Source: Chloroflexota bacterium
GTDB taxonomy: Bacteria; Chloroflexota; Dehalococcoidia; JACPEP01
Direction: 5' to 3'
Assembly (NCBI GenBank): GCA_016183425.1
Contig: JACPEP010000051.1
Coordinates: forward strand, 20,707-84,706
Length of the DNA stretch: 64,000 nt
Positions 51,513 to 60,327 of the stretch are shown one piece after another (position 1 is the stretch's first letter; each line of letters starts with the position of its first letter). A program made the translations under genes and the position numbers. The notes beneath the pieces are model-generated. The model worked only from the letters and a program-made list of their open reading frames with translations. It was not told where the DNA came from and did no database searches.

Positions 51513-52793
51513 ATGTCCAGAGACGATCTACCTTACCAGGCGGAGCCCGAACAACCACCGCCGGGGCGAAGGCGGTGGGTCATCCTGGGCCTGATCATTC
51601 TGGTACTAACCGCCTACCTGGTAGCCAACTACGCTCCCGCCCCCTCAGTGTCCTCTCCAGACCTGAGCTCCTACTCCTCTCCTGGAGAGTGGGCCATGGG
51701 GCGCTACGACCCAAACCGTAGTGGAAGAACAGAGGGCCCAGCCTCCCCTCTCCAGGGAAAACTGGCCTGGAAGCTGGGGACCTCTGCGCCCCTATACTCT
51801 TCACCGGCGGTGGTAGGAGGCATCCTCTATCAGGCCACCGGCGACCACCGTGTGCTGGCCCTGAACGCTTATGATGGCCGGGTGGTTTGGGAGAAGCAGG
51901 TCAGTGGTCCGGTGGACTCCTCTCCCGCGGTGGCTGAGGAGTTTCTTTACCTGGGGTTGCGAGATGGCTACCTCCTGGCCCTGAACAGCCTCAGCGGGGA
52001 GGAGCGATGGCGATTCTACGCAGAATCGCCCATCTTCTCCTCTCCGGTAGTGGCCGGCGGCAGGCTTTTTTTTACTTCCTGGGGAGGCACACTCTATGCA
52101 TTGGATGCAGTTACTGGGCGTATGCTATGGCGCTTCTCTGTTGCCAGCACCCTCTCCGCCTCCCCGGCGGTGGAGGGGGAGGTGGTATCCGTAGCTTCCC
52201 ATGATGGGACAGTTTACTTTTTGGGCGTGAGCAAGGGCGTCAAGCTTTTCGATTACCCCGCCCGGCGAGGCACTACCGCTTCGGGAGCCCTGGTGAACTC
52301 CATAGCCTATCAAGGTTTTGGGGATTCCCAGTTGCGGGCCATAGACGGGCGAGAGAGGGAGTTGCCCCTGGAACGGCGCATCTATTGGCTTCAACAGCAG
52401 GCGGCCGTCTGGCTGTTCATGCCCTCTCCCCCACCCCCAAAAGGTCTAGTATGGACTTTTCGCGCCCGGCGGGCCATCAATACCTCCCCCGCCGTAGCCT
52501 TGGGTATAATATATGTAGGCTCCAACGATCACCGGGTCTACGCCGTGGACGCCGCTACCAGCCAGGAGCGATGGTCCTTCCTCACCGGTGACGCTGTGGA
52601 GTCTGCGCCGGTGGTGGCAGGGGAGACTCTTTATGTGGGTTCCAACAATGGGCGGCTCTACGCTCTGGATGCTATTTCGGGAGTGGAGCGGTGGCATTTT
52701 GACACCGATGGCCCGATTCAGAGCTCGCCGGTGGTGGCAGAGGGCATGGTGTTTATCGCCTCAGAGGATGGCGTTCTCTATGCCCTCCGCTGA
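51513..52793 (+). CDS. Membrane-anchored PQQ-type beta-propeller protein
   Basis: A 426-residue protein with an N-terminal anchor (RRRWVILGLIILVLTAYLVA, about 19-38) and an outer beta-propeller made of repeated blades of the type YSSPAVVGGILYQATGDHRV, DSSPAVAEEFLYLGLRDGY, FSSPVVAGGRLFFTSWGG, ESAPVVAGETLYVGSNNGRL and QSSPVVAEGMVFIASEDGV. Each has the recurring S(S/A)PxVxxGxxY core and ALDAxxGxxxW strand. It resembles PQQ_2/BamB-like propellers, which act as scaffolds or bind polysaccharide. It follows the Wzz/CpsD pair and may be part of the same exopolysaccharide unit. No quinone-cofactor catalytic residues were identified. Confidence 0.82.
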   Translation: MSRDDLPYQAEPEQPPPGRRRWVILGLIILVLTAYLVANYAPAPSVSSPDLSSYSSPGEWAMGRYDPNRSGRTEGPASPLQGKLAWKLGTSAPLYSSPAVVGGILYQATGDHRVLALNAYDGRVVWEKQVSGPVDSSPAVAEEFLYLGLRDGYLLALNSLSGEERWRFYAESPIFSSPVVAGGRLFFTSWGGTLYALDAVTGRMLWRFSVASTLSASPAVEGEVVSVASHDGTVYFLGVSKGVKLFDYPARRGTTASGALVNSIAYQGFGDSQLRAIDGRERELPLERRIYWLQQQAAVWLFMPSPPPPKGLVWTFRARRAINTSPAVALGIIYVGSNDHRVYAVDAATSQERWSFLTGDAVESAPVVAGETLYVGSNNGRLYALDAISGVERWHFDTDGPIQSSPVVAEGMVFIASEDGVLYALR

Positions 52794-52891
52794 ACCGTCC
52801 CCCCCCAAAAACGCCTTTTTTCGCCCTTGGGGCGGGGGTTACCTTCTAGTGACGATACTTCACCGGAATGACTAGCGACGGGAGAAGATAG

Positions 52892-53974
52892 GTGGAGATA
52901 GGCATCATTGGGCTGCCCCAGAGCGGCAAGACAACTCTATTTGCCGCCCTGCTGGGGGAAAGCGCCCCCAAAGCCACAGCGGGTCGGCCTGGCCCCCAGG
53001 TAGGGGTAGTTAAGGTGCCTGATGCGCGCTTACAGGTATTGGAGGCGATGTTCCACCCCAAACGTACTGTGTTCGCCGAGATACGTTTTTGGGATGTCGC
53101 CGAGCGGACATTCACCAAGGATGAAGGCATAGGCTCACAAATCGTGAACACCTTGCGTCAGGCGGATGCTCTGCTTCACGTAGTTCGGGTCTTTGGCAAT
53201 GAGTCGGTGCCCCACAGTGAGGGGAGCGTAGACCCAGAACGGGATGTTGCTACTGTGAACTTGGAGCTGGCCTTCTCTGACCTTGCCCTTCTTGAGACGC
53301 GCCTCCAACGCTTGGATGCCTCTCTGCGAGGTGCTAAGGGTCTGGAGCGGGAGTCCTATCTTAGGGAGCACGCTCTGTTGGGCCGCATTAAAGAGCAGCT
53401 AGAGCGGGATATCCCAATTCGCGAGCAAAGCTTGACCCAGGAGGAATGGCGGGCCATCGACATGTACCGCTTTCTCACTGCAAAGCCGTTGATGGTGGTA
53501 TATAATCTGGGTGAGGAGCAAAGGGGGGAGATAGAAGTATGGGAAAAGCAGGCTGACGGACAGCGGGCTCGTCTCCTTGCTCTCGCGTTGTGTGCCAAAT
53601 TGGAGGCAGAACTGGCTCAGATGCAGGCGGACGAGGCGGCGCAATTTCGCGCCGCCCTGGGCTGGCACGAGGTAGGGCGGGGCAGAATTATCCGCGGCGC
53701 CTACGAGCTTCTGGGTTATATCTCCTTCTTAACTGTAGGCCCCGATGAGGTGCGGGCGTGGAGCATCGTATCGGGGACGACAGCCCAAGCCGCTGCCGGC
53801 AAGATCCACTCCGATATGGAGAAGGGCTTTATTCGGGCTGAGGTGGTGTCTTTTGCCCATCTCACTCAATGCGGCAGCCTGGCCGAGACGCGCAAGCGGG
53901 GGCTGATGCGCCTAGAGGGTAAGAACTATCCGGTCCTGGATGGTGATGTCATCACTTTCCTTTTTAATGTCTGA
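52892..53974 (+). CDS. ychF: YchF/OLA1-like GTPase or ATPase
   Basis: A 360-residue Obg-type P-loop protein. Walker A is GIIGLPQSGKTTLFAALLG at 4-22. A segment VGVVKVPDARLQVLEAMFHP matches the YchF family's VxVPDxRLxxL. FWDVAERTFTKDEGIGSQIV lies after it, then the coiled-coil insertion, and the TGS-like DUF933 end at about 270-358 (ISFLTVGPDEVRAWSIVSGT, FIRAEVVSFAHLTQCGS, YPVLDGDVITFLFNV). YchF proteins prefer ATP and bind ribosomes. The start is GTG 52892. It appears independent of neighbours. Confidence 0.9.
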   Translation: MEIGIIGLPQSGKTTLFAALLGESAPKATAGRPGPQVGVVKVPDARLQVLEAMFHPKRTVFAEIRFWDVAERTFTKDEGIGSQIVNTLRQADALLHVVRVFGNESVPHSEGSVDPERDVATVNLELAFSDLALLETRLQRLDASLRGAKGLERESYLREHALLGRIKEQLERDIPIREQSLTQEEWRAIDMYRFLTAKPLMVVYNLGEEQRGEIEVWEKQADGQRARLLALALCAKLEAELAQMQADEAAQFRAALGWHEVGRGRIIRGAYELLGYISFLTVGPDEVRAWSIVSGTTAQAAAGKIHSDMEKGFIRAEVVSFAHLTQCGSLAETRKRGLMRLEGKNYPVLDGDVITFLFNV

Positions 53975-54034
53975 ATAGACGCTGGGTTTTTGCCGTGCTT
54001 TTTCTTTCGCGATTAACCTGACAAGGAGAAAAGG

Positions 54035-54775
54035 GTGGAGAGTCTGTTAACCGAGTTGGCCATGATCCTACCTTTCGGCTACGCTTTTGGAGCAGGTATG
54101 GTCACCACCGTCAGTCCCTGTGGTGTGGCCATGCTGCCCGCCTACATATCCCTCTACCTGGGAGCTGAGGAAGAGGAATTTGACCGGCGGTCTCCTCTGT
54201 GGCGTGGGGGCAAAGCTATCCTTCTTGGCCTCGTAGTAACCGCCGGTTTTATTATCCTCTTTACTATCGTGGGAACCGCAGTGGCCTTAGGAGGGCGACT
54301 TCTTTTCCGCTTTATCCCCTGGGTGGCCGTTCTCATCGGAGTGGGCCTTTTAGTCCTGGGCCTCCGCCTTCTGGCGGGAGGCCATGTGCACTTCAGATTT
54401 TTCAGCCAAATGGCGAGCCGAATAGGGGGTTCCTCTAATACGGGGCCGGGCGGTTTCCTCCTCTTTGGTATCGCTTACGGCATCGCCTGTCTAAGCTGTA
54501 CCCTACCCCTTTTTTTGGTGGTTGTAGGCAGTGCCTTGGCTTTGGGAGGGGTAGGCGCAAGCTTGCTACAGTTCGTGACCTATGCCCTGGGAAAGGGCTT
54601 TGTCATAACGCTCATCACTCTGGGCACCGCCTTTTTCAAGGAAGGAGTGCGCCATTGGTTGCGCAGCGTAGTGCCTCAGGTGGCCAGAGCCAGCGCTTTG
54701 CTGCTTGTATTGGCCGGGGGCTATATCCTTTACTACTGGTTTGTAGTGGGGGATATACTAAATTGGACTTTTTAG
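54035..54775 (+). CDS. ccdA: CcdA-type thiol-disulfide transporter
   Basis: A 246-residue membrane protein with six helices. It carries the two conserved redox cysteines in TTVSPCGVAMLPAYISLYLG (helix 1) and YGIACLSCTLPLFLVVVG (helix 4), the hallmark of the CcdA/DsbD-beta family, which moves reducing power across the membrane for cytochrome c maturation or other exported thiol proteins. The second motif has an extra cysteine (CLSC). The start is GTG 54035 behind AAGGAGAAAAGG. No ccs or thioredoxin-like gene is adjacent. Confidence 0.85.
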   Translation: MESLLTELAMILPFGYAFGAGMVTTVSPCGVAMLPAYISLYLGAEEEEFDRRSPLWRGGKAILLGLVVTAGFIILFTIVGTAVALGGRLLFRFIPWVAVLIGVGLLVLGLRLLAGGHVHFRFFSQMASRIGGSSNTGPGGFLLFGIAYGIACLSCTLPLFLVVVGSALALGGVGASLLQFVTYALGKGFVITLITLGTAFFKEGVRHWLRSVVPQVARASALLLVLAGGYILYYWFVVGDILNWTF

Positions 54776-54801
54776 ACTAACTTAAGATAACCGTGCTAAC
54801 A

Positions 54802-55416
54802 TCAGAGGCGCTGTATTAAGTCCAAAACTCGCTCAAAGGTTAAGCCCCCTAAAAAAGCGATGCCCAGGGATTTAATAAATTTGCCTACTACGCAGACAAG
54901 AAAGAACTTCCATACCGGGAAACGCACCGCCCCTGCCGCTACGCCCACCATATCGAACACTGGATTTGGAATGACGGAGACGAGAAACACAGTAAGCAAG
55001 CCTCGTCGCTGCATCCATCGTTGAGCGTGTGAATACAATCGGCTCTTTTCCACGATATTTTTCCCGCCATAGCCCAATAAATAGCCCGTCAACTCGCCCG
55101 TCGCCTCTCCCAAAGCAGCCATCACCGCTACCAGAAAGGGATTGAACAGTGCTCCGGCGGCAAAGACCGCTGCCCAGCTCGGAGCGGGCAGAACGATGGT
55201 AGAGGTACCGATGAAGCTAATTATGAGCACGCCCAGATAGCCCAGACTGGTGAGATCCCGAAAAAACCGCTGCCCCAGGGCGGCGATGGCTATGGTAAGG
55301 AGAAAAATGAGAATAACCAGGGAAAAGCGAGGCAAGGCCCTAAACCAGGATATGAGCTTATCTATCCTTACCCACATTGTTAGTGCTTTGCTTGCCAGGT
55401 CCAAATCGTTATCCAT
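54802..55416 (-). CDS. VTT/DedA family membrane protein
   Basis: A 204-residue protein with about five hydrophobic segments. The VTT landmarks are LGYLGVLIISFIGTSTIVLP, AALGEATGELTGYLLGYGGK with its paired Gly/Glu residues, and VSVIPNPVFDMVGVAAGAVRF. Family members (DedA, TVP38, YqjA) act in lipid carrier flipping and proton-dependent membrane homeostasis. It converges on ccdA (26 nt apart) and is divergent from the pst operon. Function is inferred from family only. Confidence 0.83.
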   Translation of the reverse strand: MDNDLDLASKALTMWVRIDKLISWFRALPRFSLVILIFLLTIAIAALGQRFFRDLTSLGYLGVLIISFIGTSTIVLPAPSWAAVFAAGALFNPFLVAVMAALGEATGELTGYLLGYGGKNIVEKSRLYSHAQRWMQRRGLLTVFLVSVIPNPVFDMVGVAAGAVRFPVWKFFLVCVVGKFIKSLGIAFLGGLTFERVLDLIQRL

Positions 55417-55523
55417 CTAGGCTTATTTGCACCTCTTAGCCATCCTCGCCGCCTAAAAGTTAGCTAACACTTTATCCATATTTAACTATCAAGAGTACAC
55501 GTGATGGCTGCCGTCGTCAAGGG

Positions 55524-55552
55524 TTAACAAAAGGAAGTGTTTTTGATATGAT
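55524..55552 (+). promoter_or_regulatory. Promoter upstream of pstS
   Basis: TTAACA (55524-55529), 17-nt spacer, TATGAT (55547-55552), each one mismatch from consensus. Located about 300 nt before pstS. Confidence 0.6.
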
Positions 55553-55585
55553 GTCCCCGGAAATTGATGTTGCGAAGGAGGGGGT

Positions 55586-55693
55586 TTGCCGGAACGCTAT
55601 CTGTCAACGGCCCTCCTCACCCCCATTACAGAGGCTGTATCGCTTCTAAGCAGGTCTATGAACGAGCCAGCCCCACCGGGCTTCGGGATGTAA
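55586..55693 (+). CDS. Possible 35-residue leader peptide
   Basis: TTG 55586 follows a strong ribosome site AAGGAGGGGG (55575-55584) and opens a frame reading PERYLSTALLTPITEAVSLL and ending SMNEPAPPGFGM before TAA. It lies in the pst leader just downstream of the promoter. It shows no recognised family. It could be a regulatory upstream peptide or chance; the ribosome site is the main support. Confidence 0.35.
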   Translation: MPERYLSTALLTPITEAVSLLSRSMNEPAPPGFGM

Positions 55694-55857
55694 ACTGCGG
55701 AACAATTACATCATGGCCTGCCGGAGAGACTGGCTCAAAATCTATTCTGCATATAACAAGGTATTGCCCAATGTGTCCTGAACCGATACCAGGGCTTGAA
55801 CACAGCGTCAAAGATAGTTAGGCATATTTACATTATAAAAAAAGGAAACGAACCATA

Positions 55858-56976
55858 ATGAAGGGACAGAGAGGGAAATCTGGGCCAACGCAGTCACAAA
55901 GCTTGATGCGTGTCCTGATCATTGGCCCCCTTGTCGTGAGCCTTTTGTTGGCCGCTTGTCAGGGCGGCGGCGGGCAGCCGACCTCGACATCGTCAGGGGG
56001 CACCATACGCCTGAACGGGGCGGGAGCCACGTTTCCCTTCCCTCTCTACTCACGATGGTTTGACGAGTACGCTAAAATAACCGATGTTCAGGTCAACTAC
56101 CAGTCCATCGGCTCCGGAGGCGGCATTCGCCAGATAACTGAGGGCACCGTGGACTTCGGCGCTTCGGACGGCATTATGACGGAGGAGCAAATCAAGGCAG
56201 CGGAAAAGGCCCGCGGGTCGATTCTGCACATCCCCTCCATCATGGGGGCGGTGGCCGTTTCCTATAACTTGCCGGGAATCCCCAGCGGACAACTTAAGCT
56301 CACCCCCGATATACTAGCCGATATTTACCTGAAGAAAATCACCAGTTGGAATGACCCTCGCATCGCCCAGACCAACCCAGGGTTGCCCAATATAAAGGTT
56401 GCCGTAGTGCACCGCTCCGATGGTTCAGGCACCACCTACATCTTTACCAACTACCTGTCCAAGGTGAGCCCGGAATGGAAGGAGAAGGTGGGCAATGCCA
56501 CGGCGGTAAGCTGGCCAGGAGATATCGGGGGCCAGGGCAACGAAGGCGTGGCTGGCTTGCTGCGGCAGACGCCTGGGGCCATTGGCTACGTGGAGTTGGC
56601 CTATGCCAAGCAGAATAAGATGCCTTGGGCAGCCCTCAGGAATGCTGCGGGCAACTTCATTGAGCCTTCCCTGACGGCTACCAGCCTGGCGGCCCAAGGA
56701 GTGCCTCTTCCCGACGACATGAAGATAATGATCACTAATCCTACTAATCCTCAGGCCTACCCCATCGTCGGATTCACCTGGATCCTTGCCTACCAGAAAC
56801 AGACCCATCAGACCAAGGGAAAGGCCTTGGTGGACATGCTCTGGTGGGCCATCCACGATGGACAGAAGTATGCCCCCCCCCTGGACTATGCGCCTCTGCC
56901 TGAGGATGCTGTTCGCAAAGGCGAGGCCCAGATCCGCTCCATAACCTACAACGGCCAGCCTTTATGGCAACGTTAG
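55858..56976 (+). CDS. pstS: Phosphate ABC transporter substrate-binding protein PstS
   Basis: A 372-residue lipoprotein. The signal ends in the lipobox LLLAAC at about residues 30-35, followed by a Gly/Ser linker. Phosphate-binding motifs are LNGAGATFPFPLYSRWFDEY (52-71), QSIGSGGGIRQITEGTVDFG, with ASDGIMTEEQ, and VVHRSDGSGTTYIFTNYLSK. It captures phosphate outside the membrane for PstCA. First gene of pstSCAB-phoU. Confidence 0.94.
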   Translation: MKGQRGKSGPTQSQSLMRVLIIGPLVVSLLLAACQGGGGQPTSTSSGGTIRLNGAGATFPFPLYSRWFDEYAKITDVQVNYQSIGSGGGIRQITEGTVDFGASDGIMTEEQIKAAEKARGSILHIPSIMGAVAVSYNLPGIPSGQLKLTPDILADIYLKKITSWNDPRIAQTNPGLPNIKVAVVHRSDGSGTTYIFTNYLSKVSPEWKEKVGNATAVSWPGDIGGQGNEGVAGLLRQTPGAIGYVELAYAKQNKMPWAALRNAAGNFIEPSLTATSLAAQGVPLPDDMKIMITNPTNPQAYPIVGFTWILAYQKQTHQTKGKALVDMLWWAIHDGQKYAPPLDYAPLPEDAVRKGEAQIRSITYNGQPLWQR

Positions 56977-57006
56977 GTATCCATTAAATAATAAAATGGA
57001 GAGGCA

Positions 57007-57996
57007 TTGCGCCAAGCCCTGATAAAGGAACAGGCCCAGACACCAGGGAAATGGTGGAGGCGCTGGCTTCGGTGGCCCGCTAGCTCTGGGGATTGGGTGT
57101 TCCAGACCCTCACTCTCCTGGCCGCCTTGTGCCTAGTAGGGTTGCTGGTAGCTATGGCGTTATACTTGCTGGCCGAGGCATGGCCCTCCGTCACTCTCTT
57201 CGGCCCGGCGTTTCTAACTAGCACTGCTTGGGACCCAGTACGAGGTGTCTTTGGCGCCTTGCCCGCCGTCTACGGTACTCTGGCTACCTCTGCCATCGCA
57301 ATGATAGTGGCGGTTCCGTTAAGCATGGGAGTAGCTATCTTTCTGGCAGAGCTTGCCCCGGACTGGTTGCGTGCCCCCGCTTCATTCTTGGTGGAAATGC
57401 TGGCGGCCATTCCCAGCGTCGTGCTGGGACTGTGGGGGCTCTTCGTAATGGTACCCCTTATCCGCGACCCTGTGGAGCAGTGGCTGGGCGGCAACCTGGG
57501 TTTCATCCCATTATTCCAGGGGCCTCCCTTTGGGGTCGGTTTCCTTGCCGGAGGGCTCATCCTGACGGTAATGTCTCTTCCCCTTATTACAGCCGTGGCG
57601 CGGGATTCTATCCTGGCCGTGCCCAACTCCCAACGGGAGGCCATGCTGGCCCTGGGGGCAACCCATTGGGAGACCATCAGCCGCGCCGTTTTACCTTACG
57701 CCCGGTCTGGAATAATAGCGGGGGTTATTCTAGGCCTAGGGCGTGCCCTGGGCGAGACAATGGCGGTCACCATGGTAATCGGCAATGGCTATCAAGTGAC
57801 GTTGCAGCTCTTTGCACCCGCTAACACTATGGCTAGCAAGATTGCCACCGAGTTCAACGAGGCCTCGGGCGACGTATACATCGGCGCGCTGGTGGAGCTG
57901 GCCCTGGTTCTCTTCGCCGTCACTCTGGTGGTCAACATCATAGGGCGGCTCCTGGTATATTGGACGGTATCAGACACTAGTACCAGAGGACAATAA
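57007..57996 (+). CDS. pstC: Phosphate ABC permease PstC
   Basis: A 329-residue permease with six or more helices, including PLSMGVAIFLAELAPDWLRA, LVEMLAAIPSVVLGLWGLFV and the EAA loop NSQREAMLALGATHWETISR (about 207-226). The start is TTG 57007 with GGAGAGG upstream. It pairs with PstA, whose gene overlaps its stop by 1 nt. Confidence 0.93.
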   Translation: MRQALIKEQAQTPGKWWRRWLRWPASSGDWVFQTLTLLAALCLVGLLVAMALYLLAEAWPSVTLFGPAFLTSTAWDPVRGVFGALPAVYGTLATSAIAMIVAVPLSMGVAIFLAELAPDWLRAPASFLVEMLAAIPSVVLGLWGLFVMVPLIRDPVEQWLGGNLGFIPLFQGPPFGVGFLAGGLILTVMSLPLITAVARDSILAVPNSQREAMLALGATHWETISRAVLPYARSGIIAGVILGLGRALGETMAVTMVIGNGYQVTLQLFAPANTMASKIATEFNEASGDVYIGALVELALVLFAVTLVVNIIGRLLVYWTVSDTSTRGQ

Positions 57997-58841
57997 TGAA
58001 TAACAGGCCCTCCTACCTTAGACGCAAGATAACAAATTATACAATGATGGGGCTGTGCGGCCTGGCTACCGTCATCGCTATAGGTGTCCTACTGCTGGTC
58101 GTAGGCTACACACTGGCTAACGGAATCTCCTTCTTTAACCTGGAGTTCGTTACCCAAACAGCTCGCCCTCTGGGAGAACCGGGGGGTGGCATGCGCAACG
58201 AAATCCTGGGCACCATGGTACTCGTCGGATTAGCCACCCTGTTCGGCCTGCCGGTCAGCTTGCTGGCCGGGGCCTATCTGTCAGAGTTTGGAGGCGGAAG
58301 GGTCGGAACGGCGGTGCGCTTAGTAGCCGACGTTCTGGCCGGTGTTCCATCTGTAGTCATTGGGATATTTGTCTACGTACTAGTGGTCGTGCCCATGGGT
58401 ACCTTCTCTGCCCTCTCTGGGGGGATAGCACTGGCTATTATCATGCTTCCGGTGATTGCCCGAACCACGGAGGAGATGATGAAGTTGGTGCCGACCACCC
58501 ATCGGGAGGCGGCACTGGCTTTGGGTATCCGCCGTTGGCGCACCATCGTCAGCGTAGTGATGCCCGGAGCCCTGGTGGGGATAGTGACCGGGAGCATGCT
58601 GGCCTTAGCCCGAATTGCCGGAGAGACCGCCCCCCTGATATTCACCGCTCTGGGCAACCGTTTTGGCTTTTCGGGACTGAACCAGCCCATTGCCGCCCTT
58701 CCCATCCAGATATGGCGCTACGCCGTATCCCCCTACAATACCTGGCATGAGCAGGCCTGGGCCGCGTCATTCCTCCTTGTTATGCTGGTACTTATCATCA
58801 GCGTACTGGTTCGTTGGTTTACGTCCAGGCTTAACCATTAA
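57996..58841 (+). CDS. pstA: Phosphate ABC permease PstA
   Basis: A 281-residue permease partner of PstC with about six helices. It shows the EAA loop TTHREAALALGIRRWRTIVS and DVLAGVPSVVIGIFVYVLVV. The start codon overlaps the pstC stop (TAATG), which couples translation. It is 14 nt before pstB. Confidence 0.93.
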   Translation: MNNRPSYLRRKITNYTMMGLCGLATVIAIGVLLLVVGYTLANGISFFNLEFVTQTARPLGEPGGGMRNEILGTMVLVGLATLFGLPVSLLAGAYLSEFGGGRVGTAVRLVADVLAGVPSVVIGIFVYVLVVVPMGTFSALSGGIALAIIMLPVIARTTEEMMKLVPTTHREAALALGIRRWRTIVSVVMPGALVGIVTGSMLALARIAGETAPLIFTALGNRFGFSGLNQPIAALPIQIWRYAVSPYNTWHEQAWAASFLLVMLVLIISVLVRWFTSRLNH

Positions 58842-58855
58842 AGAGACGGTGATTT

Positions 58856-59641
58856 ATGGAAGATGGGCAAGACGCTAAGATAGTAGTGGACGGGCTTAAT
58901 GCCTGGTACGGCTCTGTTCAGGCGCTTCGGGATGTCTCTTTGACCATCCTGGACAGAAAGGTGACGGCAGTTATCGGGCCTTCGGGCTGTGGAAAATCCA
59001 CCTTTATCCGCTGTCTAAACCGGATGCACGAGGTTGCCCCCCACACCCGTGTCCAGGGCAAGGTCACCCTTGATGGTCAGGACATCTACGCGCCCGGGGT
59101 AGATCCGGTGACCATACGCCGTCGGGTCGGCATGGTGTTTCAGCGGCCAAACCCCTTCCCCACCATGTCCATCTTTGACAACGTGGCTGCCGGGCTGAAG
59201 CTGGGCGGGCTGGCACCGAAAGCCTATCTGGCAGATATCGTCGAAAAGGCGCTCCGCCAGGCTGCCTTATGGGACGAGGTGAAATACATGCTGAAGCGTA
59301 ACGGCACCGCCCTTTCCGGAGGGCAGCAGCAACGGCTATGTATCGCCCGTGCCTTGGCCGTGGAACCAGAGGTCCTTTTGATGGACGAACCCTGCTCTGC
59401 CCTGGATCCCATAACCACCTTAGCCATCGAAGAACTTCTGCAGGAGCTTTCCAGAGAGTATACTATTATAATCGTCACTCATAATATGCAGCAAGCGGCA
59501 CGGGTCTCAGACAAGGCCGCCTTTTTATTCATGGGAGAAGACCGAACCGGGTTTCTTGTGGAGTACGGGGACACCAAGGAGATTTTCACTAATCCTAAAG
59601 ACCCCCGGACTGAGGGCTACATTACCGGCCGTTTTGGGTAG
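58856..59641 (+). CDS. pstB: Phosphate ABC ATP-binding protein PstB
   Basis: A 261-residue ATPase. Walker A is [20 protein letters not shown], with Q-loop [20 protein letters not shown], signature [20 protein letters not shown] and Walker [14 protein letters not shown]. The RPNPFP segment is specific for PstB. It powers phosphate import with PstCA. Confidence 0.96.
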   Translation: MEDGQDAKIVVDGLNAWYGSVQALRDVSLTILDRKVTAVIGPSGCGKSTFIRCLNRMHEVAPHTRVQGKVTLDGQDIYAPGVDPVTIRRRVGMVFQRPNPFPTMSIFDNVAAGLKLGGLAPKAYLADIVEKALRQAALWDEVKYMLKRNGTALSGGQQQRLCIARALAVEPEVLLMDEPCSALDPITTLAIEELLQELSREYTIIIVTHNMQQAARVSDKAAFLFMGEDRTGFLVEYGDTKEIFTNPKDPRTEGYITGRFG

Positions 59642-59661
59642 GGGCCGGGGAGGAGAGAATC

Positions 59662-60327
59662 ATGACCAGGGCGCTTTTAGAAAAGCAGCTTCAAGAGATA
59701 CAGGATGAAGTTCTGGAACTGGGGGGTATGGTGGAGAGGGCCATCCTGGGTTCCATCGAGACTTTGAAAAAGCAGGACCTGGAGATGGCCCAACTAATTA
59801 TCACCGAAGACGTGGCCATCAATCAAAAGCGATTCCACATCGAAGAGAGGTGCATCCAGCTTATGGCTACCCAGCAGCCAGTGGCCAGTGACCTGAGGCA
59901 AATCGTGGCCATGATCCACATCATCGTCGACCTGGAGCGCATGGCGGACCACGCTGAGGGCATCGCCAAGATTACCCTTTTGATAGGGAAGGAGCCTCTT
60001 ATCAAGCCTCTCATCGACATCCCGCGCATGGCCCAGAAGGGCGTGGAAATGCTGCGTCGTAGCCTGGAGGCCTTCACGCAACGGAACGTCGAGGCGGCCA
60101 AAGGCATTTCCGAGGAGGACGATGAGGTGGATGCCCTCTACGACCAGGTGTATCGGGAGTTGCTGGTTCTTATGCTACAGGACCCCCGCATCATTCAGCG
60201 GGCTACCTACCTGATATGGGTGGCCCACAACCTGGAGCGTATCGCCGACCGGGTTACCAACATCTGCGAGCGGGTGGTTTTCACCGCCACCGGCCACATG
60301 GTGGAGATGAACGTCTCCAAGTATTAG
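59662..60327 (+). CDS. phoU: PhoU, phosphate signalling regulator
   Basis: A 221-residue helical protein with two PhoU repeats (metal-binding ExxxD patterns, as in VASDLRQIVAMIHIIVDLER and YLIWVAHNLERIADRVTNIC). It restrains PhoR kinase activity and Pst transport when phosphate is ample. Last gene of the pst operon. Its 3' end overlaps the convergent phoR stop by 4 nt. Confidence 0.94.
   Translation: MTRALLEKQLQEIQDEVLELGGMVERAILGSIETLKKQDLEMAQLIITEDVAINQKRFHIEERCIQLMATQQPVASDLRQIVAMIHIIVDLERMADHAEGIAKITLLIGKEPLIKPLIDIPRMAQKGVEMLRRSLEAFTQRNVEAAKGISEEDDEVDALYDQVYRELLVLMLQDPRIIQRATYLIWVAHNLERIADRVTNICERVVFTATGHMVEMNVSKY

Larger units (their letters stand above)
55417..55857. other. 441-nt gap with pst promoter and long leader
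   Basis: Contains the promoter at 55524-55552, a 10-bp palindrome GTTAGCTAAC near 55478-55487, a small open frame at 55586-55693, and a Shine-Dalgarno (AAAGGAAA) at about 55840 for pstS. The expected start of transcription at about 55559 leaves a leader of roughly 300 nt, long for this gene. No known riboswitch or Pho box was recognised. Confidence 0.5.

Noticed and set aside
55564..55821. 85-residue ORF in the pst leader
   Set aside because: No ribosome site fits its start, composition is non-protein-like, and the better-supported small frame at 55586 runs in another frame through the same DNA.
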